Shown here piece by piece: positions 10,153 to 20,400 of a stretch of DNA of 64,000 bases. The notes under the pieces are model-generated. The model did not search any database. It was given only the letters and a program-made list of their open reading frames with translations, and had not been told where the DNA came from. The position numbers and the translations under genes are program-made. This DNA comes from Fonsecaea monophora. Its lineage: Eukaryota > Ascomycota > Eurotiomycetes > Chaetothyriales > Herpotrichiellaceae. The stretch lies in contig NW_019173953.1 in assembly GCF_001642475.1 (NCBI RefSeq), positions 248,001 to 312,000 of the forward strand, given 5' to 3'. Each line of letters starts with the position of its first letter. Position 1 is the stretch's first letter.

Positions 10153-12541
10153 TCATGTTTGTGTTTCTGGCGTCCGAGGTGTAGTTCTGATCGTGAGCTT
10201 GGGAACTATTATCAAAGATGTTAGTAGGCTTGTCAGCGCGCATGACAAAAGGGTATCGACTTACTGCTCATCCCATATCCCTCAGTTCTCCCTTCTCGGT
10301 CTTGGTTGTCGATCTCGACCTTGATTGCCACATTCAGGCCCCCCCTCAGCTGCGGGCCGACCGCCTCTGAGCTGATACCATCTGCAGCTAGATGTGTTGT
10401 TCCCGCCCCTTCCTCACCAGCATGTAGGTATCCGTGTCCGTCGGGCGCACCCTTGTTCGTGTGGGGACGAGATTTGCCCTTCTTGCCCGTTGTACTCACC
10501 GCAGGTGAGATCGAAGGTGGATACGCAGAGCCATTAGCGGTACCATTTGCAGGCTGTGAGTCTTCATCATCGGCAACTTCAGTGATACATGCGTAATTTC
10601 TGCTTGGCATCGTGCATTGATTCCAGTCGGCACCTTTCATCACGCCCCCTGGTTGTTTGTTGAACATCTTGAGGAGTGTCTCATCGGTATTTCCATCCCT
10701 CAAATGGTGAATTTTATTTCTCCGCGCTAGCAAGTTCGCCACAGCTCGAGGAGGTGGTTTGTTAGTGATAGCACTGGAGATAATGTTCGCCATGTATCGC
10801 GGATCTTCGACTGGATCCATGTTATCCGCAGGGTTCGAATAGAAGCGACCTAATGCTGCAAGGTGTACGTCTCCTCCGAGGATAGTGACTCGAACGGAGA
10901 AGTCTGTAGAGAGTTTCTGTAATCGAAGAACCAACTCGCGCCGTTCGGTCTTGTGGTGGCGCGCCGTGTAGTGGTCGTCCAGGTCATCCAGGAGATCAAC
11001 AGAGCCATCGAACGAGTTGAAAAAGCCTCCGGCGAAGCCAAACCTCTTATTCAGCAAGCGAACGGGGGCAATCAAGGGCGATGTCAGGATGTTTTCTAGC
11101 CATGCGAGCCGGGGATATGCGATGGGCACACCAAGGAGGAGAATCAGGTGCTTTATTTCTCCATGCGCTTCCCTAAACTCCTTCTCCAGTCTCTCAAAGA
11201 TCAGGTCGTACGTGTCTGGATAATTGACTTGTTTCCTTGTTCGTTCCGTCCTCGCGTCAATGCCACAGAAAGCGATGCGGCGACCCAGACGCATGTACAG
11301 GTTTCTTGATCGTTCCTCGACGTACGGGCCAGGGCGTTTGCCAACAATCCAACTTGGGTCGTCTGCTGTCCTCTTGTACACATACGTATTGTTCAGTTGA
11401 CGCGGATCAACTCCTGCCGTACCATTGGAGTTAGCACCCATGGTCTTGGGCGCATCCGTGGTGAACGTTGAGACGGGTGGGGCAGTGTGATGCTGGAACA
11501 AGCAATAGTACTTGAAACTGACACCACCGAGGCCACGGAAGACAGCACATCTCATGAAATGGTCGGTGTAGGAACCGAACCCGTCAATGATGTCGTGGTC
11601 GTCCCAAATATTGATCTGGGCGATCTGAGAATTGGCCGAGGCGAAAGGTTCTGTGGAATACCATCGGATGTAGTTCTCAAAGTAGTATTTGTCGCATTGC
11701 TCCCTGAGGTCCCCACTGAAAGGGTATTCTCGCCTCTTCTTAGGATTGGAAATGGACGTCCACTCCTTCAATGGGCCCTTGACCCGGATCGAATCGTTGT
11801 AAATCTGATCACCTCCGCCGATCATAACATGGAAAGGGCGCTGCGCATGAGTGCGCAGGACATCATTCCACAAGACAGGTCCTAGATGATTCCTGTCAGT
11901 GTACCCATGCATTATCTTTCATACTCGGCCCAAAAACACTTACCTGACCAGAAATCTTCATCCGTTCCGACCGAGAATCCATTGCAGGAGTGGAACATGA
12001 TGCGCATCGATTGTGTGGCAGAAGGCACTACAAACTGCCTGGACGGTTCCTTGGAGACATCGGTGAGGAATTGCATGTTTGGGATCGAGTACTGCCATTT
12101 TGCTTCGGCCTCAACTAGAGGTACCCTGAGGCTGAACCGCCAGAATGTCTTATCCGGATCCGAGTAAAGCTTCAAACCCTGTACCGTTTGCGACGGCAAA
12201 GACTTCAACTTCGTGCCAGATTCCAACGCTCCCAGGCTCTTCAGTTCTAGCTCCGGAGTGTTGTTGTTGGGTGTAGTGACGAGGAGGACGGAGCCGTGCC
12301 AGAACACATTCGAGGGCCCTTCATCGCTCATACGTTGGTAATTCAGCAGAGGGCCACAAAGGACATCGAAGTGGGAGCTGGAGTTGGTGATTTCGGGACC
12401 AGTCCCGTGGCCATCCCGCGACTCTGCGGTGCGCAGGGACTGGCCTCCGTCCGTGTTTCCGTCTGGGTGCGCTGGCAGCGGTCATGGTTAGCCAAATACG
12501 CAGGTTAGCTGGGGTCGAGGGGTATGAAGCTCACCTTCCAT
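10153..12541 (-). CDS. PhoD-like metallophosphatase
   Basis: Alkaline phosphatase D (PhoD-like) family phosphatase, 734 aa in four exons on the minus strand: 12535-12541, 11944-12471, 10265-11881 and 10153-10205. The introns are 63, 62 and 59 nt with GT donors (GTGAGC, GTAAGT, GTAAGT), and each holds a CTAAC or CTGAC branch-like site. The first coding exon is only ATGGAAG. An N-terminal domain (CGPLLNY, VFWHGSVLLVTT) is followed by the metallophosphatase core. Core motifs include HSCNGF, GGGDQIYND (about 197), NIWDDHDIIDGFGSY (about 267) and GGDVHLAALG (about 510), which supply the metal ligands. No signal peptide is seen, so it is probably cytosolic or wall-associated by other means. The family cleaves phosphomono- or diesters. 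The last exon is the least certain. Using a different acceptor 6 nt further in, or no intron, would give C-termini ending at 10046 or 10233. Confidence 0.87.
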
Positions 12542-13841
12542 TGAGGGTAACAGGTCCGCTGTCCAGCAATACCAACTTGTTTGCGACTAACAATTGAATC
12601 GGCAGCTCGCTGTGCCCGTTGACGAGAGGCTAGAGGCGTTCCTTCAGTACGTTCAATACCCGAGTGAAGTGTCCACGTAAAGAGGAGAGCCAAGCTCTAG
12701 GTAGTAATAGTAGTAACACAGAGAAGAAGAATGCGGGTCGAGAGAATAGAAGCGAAATCAAGGAGAGGAAGTTGTTTACAGCGGCCACAGCTCAAAATAA
12801 ATTCCGAAGGAGAGGGGAGATTTCAGAAGGATACGGGCCAGGAAATAGTAGTTTCACGAGGGGGCCAGATGTGCTAGCGATGCAATCTGATGTGTCCCTC
12901 GTGGATTTCACAATGCAGTCGATCGGTCCCAAGGTTGTGAGAGGCGTGGAGGGCTTGGCCAGACGCATTATAATTGTTTGTACTCGTACTGGGTAGGTAC
13001 TCCGGACTGCGCTTTAGCTGGGTCATGTATGATGACGCCAAGGGGGTTCGCGCCCAGGCTGTACTCGTGCACACCACCCTACTCTACAGTGCTCTGCCCA
13101 CTGTGGTATAGGCGTGGGCCTCAGCCCCGGGTGGATTGGAGAACGGGTTCCCTCGGCACCACTAGGCCTTACTGACCAGCCACAGGCAATCACCCACAGC
13201 AACGCCATCCCATCCATCAGTGGGTCTCGTTGGCGAACTGCTCCAGCTGGCTCCCGCCCGCCCCTGGCTGAACTGGCTCTCGGACATTTGCTTCGACTAT
13301 TGGGTGAATGTGTAGCGAAGTAGGTACAAAGTCATTAGCATGTACTCGGTACCTCGTATAACTTGCATATCCGATGTCTTGTAGATAGCAAATACTCTGT
13401 GTTTTAGTACTACCAGCATAATTCTTCTCTGTCGATCTATTCCGCCATGGGCTGGCACCTTGCTATAGACGTGCTCTGACAGGTCACATTCCCTCCCAAA
13501 ACCTGAAATTTCAAGGCTCATTAGCCAGCATCCACCATGCGCGCCTCGTCTCTCATTCGCTCTAGCCACCATGATAGGCATCAGCCACAATGCTTAACTT
13601 TGACCCTGACGCATGCCTGTTTGACCTTTTTCAGCTGGTGGTTGTACCTCGTATTCTACCTAAAGGAGATCGGAACTTGTGCCCAGTCAGCTAACAAGCC
13701 CATGACCCCTGGAACCCCCATTCAGCGCTCGTTCTGACCCTAAAAGACATCCGTTGCGCCACTGCTAACAATGTTTTCACATAAAGCCACTTGCTCGTAT
13801 GCATGAATCTTCAGTCGTGGATATGATATACTTAGCCCCAC
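12542..13841. other. intergenic region, phosphatase promoter and RAD51 3' side
   Basis: The 1.3 kb lies upstream of the phosphatase gene and downstream of RAD51, both on the minus strand. Short open frames on either strand show no homology that I can recognise. No repeat or RNA gene was found. Confidence 0.45.
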
Positions 13842-15048
13842 TTACTCCTTGTCGTCCTTGGGCTGAGGATCGCCAATTCCACTGTCATAAATGGCAAACA
13901 AAGTGTCGCTCTCTGGCAAACATGGACTGTCGTAGATCTTGCAGATCCGAGTCTCGCCTCGACCTTTTTTCAAGCTCAGCCTGGTAGTGCTTGCATGTGC
14001 TATAATGTTGCCGCCGATGGGTTTCTTCGGGTCTGGGTTGAACATGGCGCTGGGGCCGCCGTCCACTTGTGCAACTACTTGATTGGTGATGACCACTGCA
14101 ATGCCAAACTCGTCCGCAAGTCTTTGTAGCGTGCGTAGAAATTTCGCCATATGCGATTGTCGTGATGAGAGCTCTCCTCGGCCGTTATAATCTGTTCGGT
14201 ACAACGAAGTCGCCGAATCAACAATCAGCAACGAGAACCGGGTTTCACACATCATCTGCGACGCTTGCTGGAGCAGTTGCAGCTGGTGCTCAGAATTGTA
14301 TGCCCGAGCGTAAGCAACATTGTCCAGGACTTCTTCCCCCTCGAGGCCGTATCGCTGTGCAACCGACAGCAGACGAATGGGGCGGAATGTGCCTTCGGTG
14401 TCGATGTATAAACATTTTCCTTCTCCGCCACCCATATCAAAGGGTAACTGGCATGTAACCGCCATTGTGTGGCAAATCTGACTCTTCCCAGTGCGGAACT
14501 CGCCAAAGATCTCTGTGATGGAGCCCGTCTCGATGCCACCGCCGAGGAGTCGGTCAAGGTTCTTCGAGCCAGTGGTTATCGAGATGAGATCGCTTCTTCG
14601 GGCATGCATCTCGGTGGCGGTGGTGAAGCCCATGGGCACCAGCTTCATTGCTGTCACACATCAGCGCAGAACGTCAAAGATGTGATTGTCTCCAAACCTT
14701 CATTCAAGAGCTTCGAGGCCTTTGCCTCTGATATGCCTTTGATCTGTTCTAATTGTCTGCGCGGCCTGTATAGACTGGTGAGCTCGGCCACGGTCTGTTT
14801 AGGAGGTTGGCAATTACGTGTATGCAATCGACTCGACCGTGTGATAGCCGCCTTCGGTGACCAGTTTGATGTCTCTTTCAGTCAGACCTGCAACCCCCTA
14901 ACAGAACGACTCAGTCCTCTGGAAAGCGGAAAACTAGATTGTTGAGGAAGCTTACCACCAACTGAGAAATTGGGATGGGTGCTCCAGGGCCCCCAGGCAT
15001 GTCCTCGTACTCATCCTGAGGGGCGTCAGTGCTCTCAATTTGCGTCAT
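13842..15048 (-). CDS. RAD51: RAD51 recombinase
   Basis: Eukaryotic RecA-family strand-exchange protein for homologous recombination repair, acting in the nucleus. The model is 349 aa in four minus-strand exons: 14956-15048, 14818-14897, 14698-14765 and 13842-14650. The introns are 58, 52 and 47 nt. Spliced residues 28-85 give the helix-hairpin-helix N-domain (GVAGLTERDIK, GYHTVESIAYTPRR, LEQIKGISEAKA). The ATPase core has Walker A GEFRTGKS at about 130-137 and Walker B LLIVD at about 221-225. ITNQVVAQVDG and the C-terminal HASTTRLSLKKGRGE and KIYDSPCLPE blocks distinguish RAD51 from DMC1. Length fits the family (about 340-350 aa). The start at 15048 is the first ATG, followed by the usual acidic leader. 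The stop codon sits inside a GAGTAAGT string that also resembles a splice donor, so an alternative 3' end is conceivable. In Aspergillus the orthologue is called uvsC. Confidence 0.96.
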
Positions 15049-15790
15049 GATGGTCTTCTCAAGCACAGCGCGTATGCGACGTCAGCGAGAATATAGCGAC
15101 GAGGGTCGAGAGGTCAAATATTCTGGAGGAAGGAGTTGCTCTGTGGAAAGTAGGGTCTCGTGGACGAGGTGGCCAAAGAGAAATCGCGCGTTGCTTTGGG
15201 TGCAAAACGCCTCGACGCGTCTGGTGGGTTTACGTGCAGCCTGAGCACCCCGGAACAACGTTCTACCAGAACGCGGGAGCACGTGATACTTTTCGTCATC
15301 AAGACTCCCGCGTTCATGTACCTACACCTCCTTTTTACGCACCCACGCACCTCAGTCCCCGGTCATTTATACAAGTCAGATGAGACGATCTAAGAATTCT
15401 CTTATCCATGTCAAGGAAATACGTTGATTCTCCAGCCGGAAATAGTCTTGTTCATCCTAGTTCAAATAGTCGCCCCTTGTTCCATCTGCCAGTGCCGTCT
15501 CCAGCCAGTCGATGTTCGATGCGTTGCACGCTTGAGAGTAGTTGTACATTGCTCGCCCTTCCCGTTCTTTCCCTTCCATTATGGGATTTTCCAGCCTTCC
15601 CAGCCTCCCAGGTAAGTGGTGATGTCCTTCCGGATCTCCCTTGCTAAAAAGCCCATGTCGTCACTCAGAATGCTTTTCGAGTCCCCGCCCCCAAGTCCCA
15701 GGTTGCAAACCTACACACTTCGCAACTCCACGGATCCCTTTTTTTGTTCCTTGCGCCGTAAAGAAAACGTGCTGCCGACATTGAGCAATA
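15049..15790. other. RAD51 promoter and acyltransferase 3' region
   Basis: The 742-bp gap lies upstream of RAD51 and past the 3' end of the acyltransferase gene, both on the minus strand. It contains a perfect MCB-like hexamer and several CG-rich words. No coding sequence is supported. Confidence 0.5.
15215..15220. promoter_or_regulatory. MCB-like box (ACGCGT) upstream of RAD51
   Basis: The palindromic hexamer ACGCGT lies 167 bp upstream of the RAD51 start codon. In budding yeast, MluI cell-cycle boxes bound by MBF drive late-G1 expression of DNA-replication and repair genes, including RAD51. That it works the same way here is inferred from position and sequence only. Confidence 0.5.
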
Positions 15791-17434
15791 TCATTCTATC
15801 CATCTGGTCACATATCCCATGAAATCTGCGTCTTCCAGCAAACGGGCCATGTCTGCTTCTGCCAGCTGTATGACCGCCTCAAGTTGATCCTTCCGGTCAT
15901 CGAATGGCAAGATTATGCACGAGCCAGGATCCTTACTCCAAGGCTTCCGCACCCAGTCTGGCCGACCGAGGCCCATTTCGAAGGTCGAATCGTAGAAATT
16001 GAGCCTCATCCAGCTCGTGATGTACATATCTGCCCCATTCGTCCGGTCCATGTTGCTCGCTTGCAAGTCTCGGATGTCGATCTTCGGATTTGGATACGTT
16101 GCCAAAGCAATCGCTTGTCGAATATAGGGCTCGTCGACGCAGTTGATGGCCTTCCGGACTGCCAATGCCGTCTCAGTCATCGACGATACACTATTGTCCG
16201 CCAAGTGGCTGAGGGGCAGTTGCACAGAGGCAAAATCGACCGCGGCTCCGAAGTAGGACTCTGACAGCGGCTTCCTCAGCTTTCTGCGGATATCAACAGG
16301 AATAAGAAGCTTCGAGGTTGTGACATCTGGCACAGAAGGGATTCTAGCCTTTGTCATTCCATGCCAGACCAGAGCCAGCAAAGCGTCATGCTGTGTCACG
16401 AACGCGCCGTCGGCCTGAGCCTGGAGCCCTTGCTTCAACTCATCCAGCTTCCTCGAGGGAAACGCAAAAACGCAGCCACGACCCCGAGGTTTGATGGGTT
16501 CATCGTCTGTAGGTATCGGGTGGGCCGTTTTCCACTTCAGCTCCCGATTAGTGATCTGATTGGCGAATGGGTAGGACAGCTCCCTTCTGACAATACTCAT
16601 GCGAGTAGCGAACGCGTCCAGTCTCATCGAAAGACTTGGGATATCGTGACCGCGGGTATCCAAGTGACGGTCAAACGTGTATTCATCGTCCAACACACTA
16701 CCTGAGGCGAGCAAGCCAAAGCCGGTGCCATCAGAGATGCAGTGGTGGAGGTAGACAGACACAATGATGCCGCCTTCCACCACATTTGCCTGGACTCTGA
16801 AAACGGGAGCCCGGTGCTCGTCAGCAGACTCGCCCAGCGCGGAGACCAGCTCAGGCTTGATGACGCTGGGTGGTAGGCCTCTTTCGCAGATCTCGTCATA
16901 GGTGTACGGGAACTCTTCGCAGGTGAATCGACGCACACTGACGTTGGGATATTCAAGGAAATCCGTATCGGAAAATCGGATCTCGACTGCACCCACCCGA
17001 TTTCCTGGGTTGTCCACGGCCACCACATATCCACTCAGATATGGCTTCGCGTCGACAGTCTTCCGAACGAAGCGATTTAACTTCTCCACCACCTCTGGGA
17101 GTGCTTCGGAGCTCGGTAAGCGATACGCAAAACAGATGCGGATGTACGACCGAGGCATGCAGTGCTCAATACTGGACAACTGAATGACGTGATCTGAGCC
17201 CGGGTGATCATAGGGCTCGAGAGCGGTATGGACGTCTGGACTGATAGAACGGCCGATACCGTTGGTGGGGATTGCAGATCCATTCGTATGAAGGTCGTCG
17301 GACGGATCATGGTCTGTATTGTTCTCGGAGGGGTTAGAGGTCGTGGGTGAAGCACTGTCCGGACTGGAGCCGTTCACGAAGTCTGACATTGTGTCGTTCT
17401 TGAAGGTATCGAGTTCTTGAGTGAAATCAGTCAT
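15791..17434 (-). CDS. BAHD-type acyltransferase (transferase family)
   Basis: Single-exon protein of 547 aa in the PF02458-type transferase/BAHD group, which moves acyl groups from CoA thioesters to hydroxyl or amino acceptors. The catalytic HxxxDG motif is HHCISDG at residues 230-236 with the expected following Thr-Gly. The C-terminal structural DFGWG motif is degenerate here, reading EMGLGRPDW near residue 478. The first 75 residues are Ser/Asn/Asp-rich and probably disordered. No signal peptide or membrane segment is present, so a cytosolic enzyme is likely. Resemblance is to fungal trichothecene 3-O-acetyltransferase-like proteins and related uncharacterised acyltransferases. No polyketide synthase, NRPS or terpene synthase lies in the window, so the substrate cannot be inferred from context. 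The upstream side opens onto a 5.5 kb gap shared with MDM1. Confidence 0.87.
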   Translation of the reverse strand: MTDFTQELDTFKNDTMSDFVNGSSPDSASPTTSNPSENNTDHDPSDDLHTNGSAIPTNGIGRSISPDVHTALEPYDHPGSDHVIQLSSIEHCMPRSYIRICFAYRLPSSEALPEVVEKLNRFVRKTVDAKPYLSGYVVAVDNPGNRVGAVEIRFSDTDFLEYPNVSVRRFTCEEFPYTYDEICERGLPPSVIKPELVSALGESADEHRAPVFRVQANVVEGGIIVSVYLHHCISDGTGFGLLASGSVLDDEYTFDRHLDTRGHDIPSLSMRLDAFATRMSIVRRELSYPFANQITNRELKWKTAHPIPTDDEPIKPRGRGCVFAFPSRKLDELKQGLQAQADGAFVTQHDALLALVWHGMTKARIPSVPDVTTSKLLIPVDIRRKLRKPLSESYFGAAVDFASVQLPLSHLADNSVSSMTETALAVRKAINCVDEPYIRQAIALATYPNPKIDIRDLQASNMDRTNGADMYITSWMRLNFYDSTFEMGLGRPDWVRKPWSKDPGSCIILPFDDRKDQLEAVIQLAEADMARLLEDADFMGYVTRWIE

Positions 17435-20400
17435 GATGGAGCTATTCCTTGAGAATGATGTTTACCAGGGCAAGCGCAAGGCAAGAGAACAGGAGTGAGG
17501 TTGGCTGACAAGGAATTCTTGTTGCTTATTGGGTTTCGCCAGGTTGGTCTGAGGGCATTCTGTTGGAGAACAAGCATGGCTAGCGGATTTTTATGAAGGT
17601 CCCTCGAGGCGTCACTGCCTGGAGGTGAATATCGTGTCGAGGGGCAAGAGCAAGGGGCAGTCACCATCCGGTAGTGAATCGATATCACCCCGGGGGCGTG
17701 ACGGTAAACTGAGATGTCTTTCTGTGCTAACAAACAGGCAGAGAAAGCGTCCGCGGTCACCACAAGCTCTCAACAGGTCAAGTCTAGGTGACGTTCAGGT
17801 GAAGCTGGAAAGACAGGACTCTACTCTGCGAGTCCACCCTGTCAATATAAACAGATCGTGAGCCTGTCTAGTTGGGCAAAATGACGGACAAGCCAATCAT
17901 GTCCCGGCAGGCTGATGGTTGCGCAAACGTAAGAATCCAACCCCAGAGTGAGAGAAAGACTCATTCAACAGCCATACTGCAATTGACTAGCCCAGCCGGA
18001 CAGAGACAGAGACGAAGGGAACTAAATAGACGAAGACATCCTAGGAGAACCAGAGCAGAGGTAAGAGGATAGCCCGGTGTAGATGAAGGGTGAGGAATTG
18101 GTTGCCTTTCTACGCAAAGGACCGGATGCTCTGTGATCGTTGTGGGGAATGGGATGGTTAAAACTTACGTGCCCGCTTTGCGCCTCTGCAGCTCGACCCA
18201 TGTGGCCTTGTCTATTTCTTTCCCCTAGTTATCGGGTTAGCGCTGCCCGTTTGAGAGAGGTGCGTGATGTCTGGGCTCGCCAGGGAACGGAACCACCCAA
18301 ACTTCCCTGGGCCGATAGACCTTGACGAGACCGCACCCAAGGAGAGACGGACAAGGAAGACACAGCCAGCGTGCCAGGCTCGCAGCAATGAATCGGGCAA
18401 GCTGGATATCTCAAAAAGTGCGGTGCGCTCGTTAGCAAGTCTGCAAGGCAAGCGATTGACAGAGATGAGCGACGCACAGGGACAAGGGCAGGGCGTCGGT
18501 CCCTGGCGCTGTGTCACCTCGCCACTCTGCCGACGCGAAGGCAGTCAGCCTCGCTCGTCAATGTCCCGTTGGTGCCGTTGGCCTTTTGGGGGAGCGAGGG
18601 AGGTCATCCCAGGGCCCACCAGATGCAGTCGATACAGTGTGGAACACATTATTGATACATTGAATGCGGCCAGTGGACTCGCACAGCTAGCTCACGCCGG
18701 CTCTCCCAACTCATCCAGGAGCAGTAAGAAAGCAGGGGGAAAGGAGAAGCACGACTCGAGAAGTGCAGCACGATCTTGGGTCAGCTGAGCGACACAGGCG
18801 GTGGAGGTCCGGCTTGCAGATCGGCGGCGCGGTGCTGGTGCAGGCACGGAGAAGGGAGGTGCGTGTGAGCAAGACACTCGAAAGCCAGGACGAACAGGCG
18901 AAGCGGCCAATGGTGGAGGGTAGCAGTCCGCAAGCGAGCCGTCTGCTTGACATCGAGCACTACTGCGACCTGCATGATGAAAAGGGTGTGTGGATTTTGT
19001 GGGAGGAGAAAGGACAAGTGGTCTTGGATAAGAACAAGATAGCAACAGTAGTGGTCAGAGAGTGGCATAGTCGTTGACAGGGGTGTCTGAGAGAGCATGG
19101 GCCACACCCTTGAGGGGGGGCAGATGGTCCAGGGTTACCCGCCCTAGCTCTGCATCGAAGGGCTCATCGTTGACCGTTCGGTCACATTTTCCAGACGTAT
19201 GATTCCTTGATGGGCGGCATGATGAAATGATCTATTAGCCGAGAATAGCATTGCGGGAGCATGTCTCCGGATGCCCTGGGGAGCAGGGGAGCAATGCCTC
19301 GATTTTTGTCGGCTTGTGTGTTTCCTGGCAAGACAAAAGCGGGAGAGGGGCCAGAGATGCAAGCCAACGGGGAGTTTGAGATTTGCAGAGAACAGGTTTG
19401 AGTCCCACGGCCCCAGTGAGACACGCCCCGGAAGGTTCTTTCGTCAACGAGCTTCAGGAATCGAAGGCGGTTCAAGCTCGGTTGCACCACCTAACTCAGG
19501 CAAGACTAGCCCTGTCCAAAGGCTTGAAGCCCAAGGAAGAGCACATGGGGACGAGGGAGTGCGTAACGCGAACGGCTTGACAAGAGGCGTCTCACCCCAA
19601 AGGCAAGCCGCTCAGGCTTCGGGGGTTCGGGTGTTCGCTCAGAGCGCAGCGTCGCAAGGGCGAAGAAACTCGTCCAGCGTCGTTTCCCAACTCTCGTGCT
19701 CTACTCGGTACTCGAAGGCTGACGAACGACAAGCCCTGGTGATATTCTTCAATGGTCCATCCAGCGTGCTGTCAACCATCCACGATAGGACCATTTGTGG
19801 GCTTTTTGAAGCTGGGGGGTGCCTGTTTGCACCGTTCGACGGGGAAGCTGGATTCCCCGGAAGGGGCAGCCTGCAGTTCCGCGTTTCCAGGGTGGTTGGC
19901 TCTAACCAGGGGCTTGCTGGCAATCCTAGGAGTAGGGTTTCTTAGGGCCTCGGGCTAAAACTTCCTCAGCCCAAACCTGTCCGGTAAAGAAACCCAGTGG
20001 AAATGCACAATTCCGATTGCTGGTATGTGGGTGTTCTCTAGGCCCTTCTTCCTCAACCAACGTCTTTGCAAACTTTCAACATGGACACTGAAAATTGGGT
20101 GATTTCTCAAAAGATCGCCTGTTTTGGAGGGTTGCAGTGTCTGATCAACCACCCTTTTGCGAGTCGACGCCGGAAGCGGGACGCACGGCTGCTGGAGGGT
20201 TGAAGACTCCCTGTTGTCTTGCGCATCTCCACACATAACAGATGCGGCAAATACTTGGGGGGTTTATTGCTTTGTTGTCCCAGCTGGTGGACCAGATACC
20301 ACAACACGGAGTAAGCCGTTACAGGGTGTTATAAGACCGCAGCCAGTTTGGAAACATTTCCTGCACTGGATGGGTGGCTTTTAGGTCGAAAACTTTCCGG

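Noticed and set aside
13842..17434. RAD51 and the acyltransferase as part of a biosynthetic cluster with the monooxygenase
   Set aside because: They are over 9 kb away, separated by MDM1 and a gene-free gap, and no core synthase gene is present.
19380..19420. GGTTTGAGTCCCAC, resembling a tRNA T-arm B-box
   Set aside because: The flanking bases do not form a T-stem and no matching D-arm, anticodon arm or acceptor stem is present.
19271..19945. 224-codon open frame on the plus strand in the 5.5 kb gap
   Set aside because: It has no domain, skewed low-information composition and comparable open frames on the opposite strand. There is no supporting splice structure.
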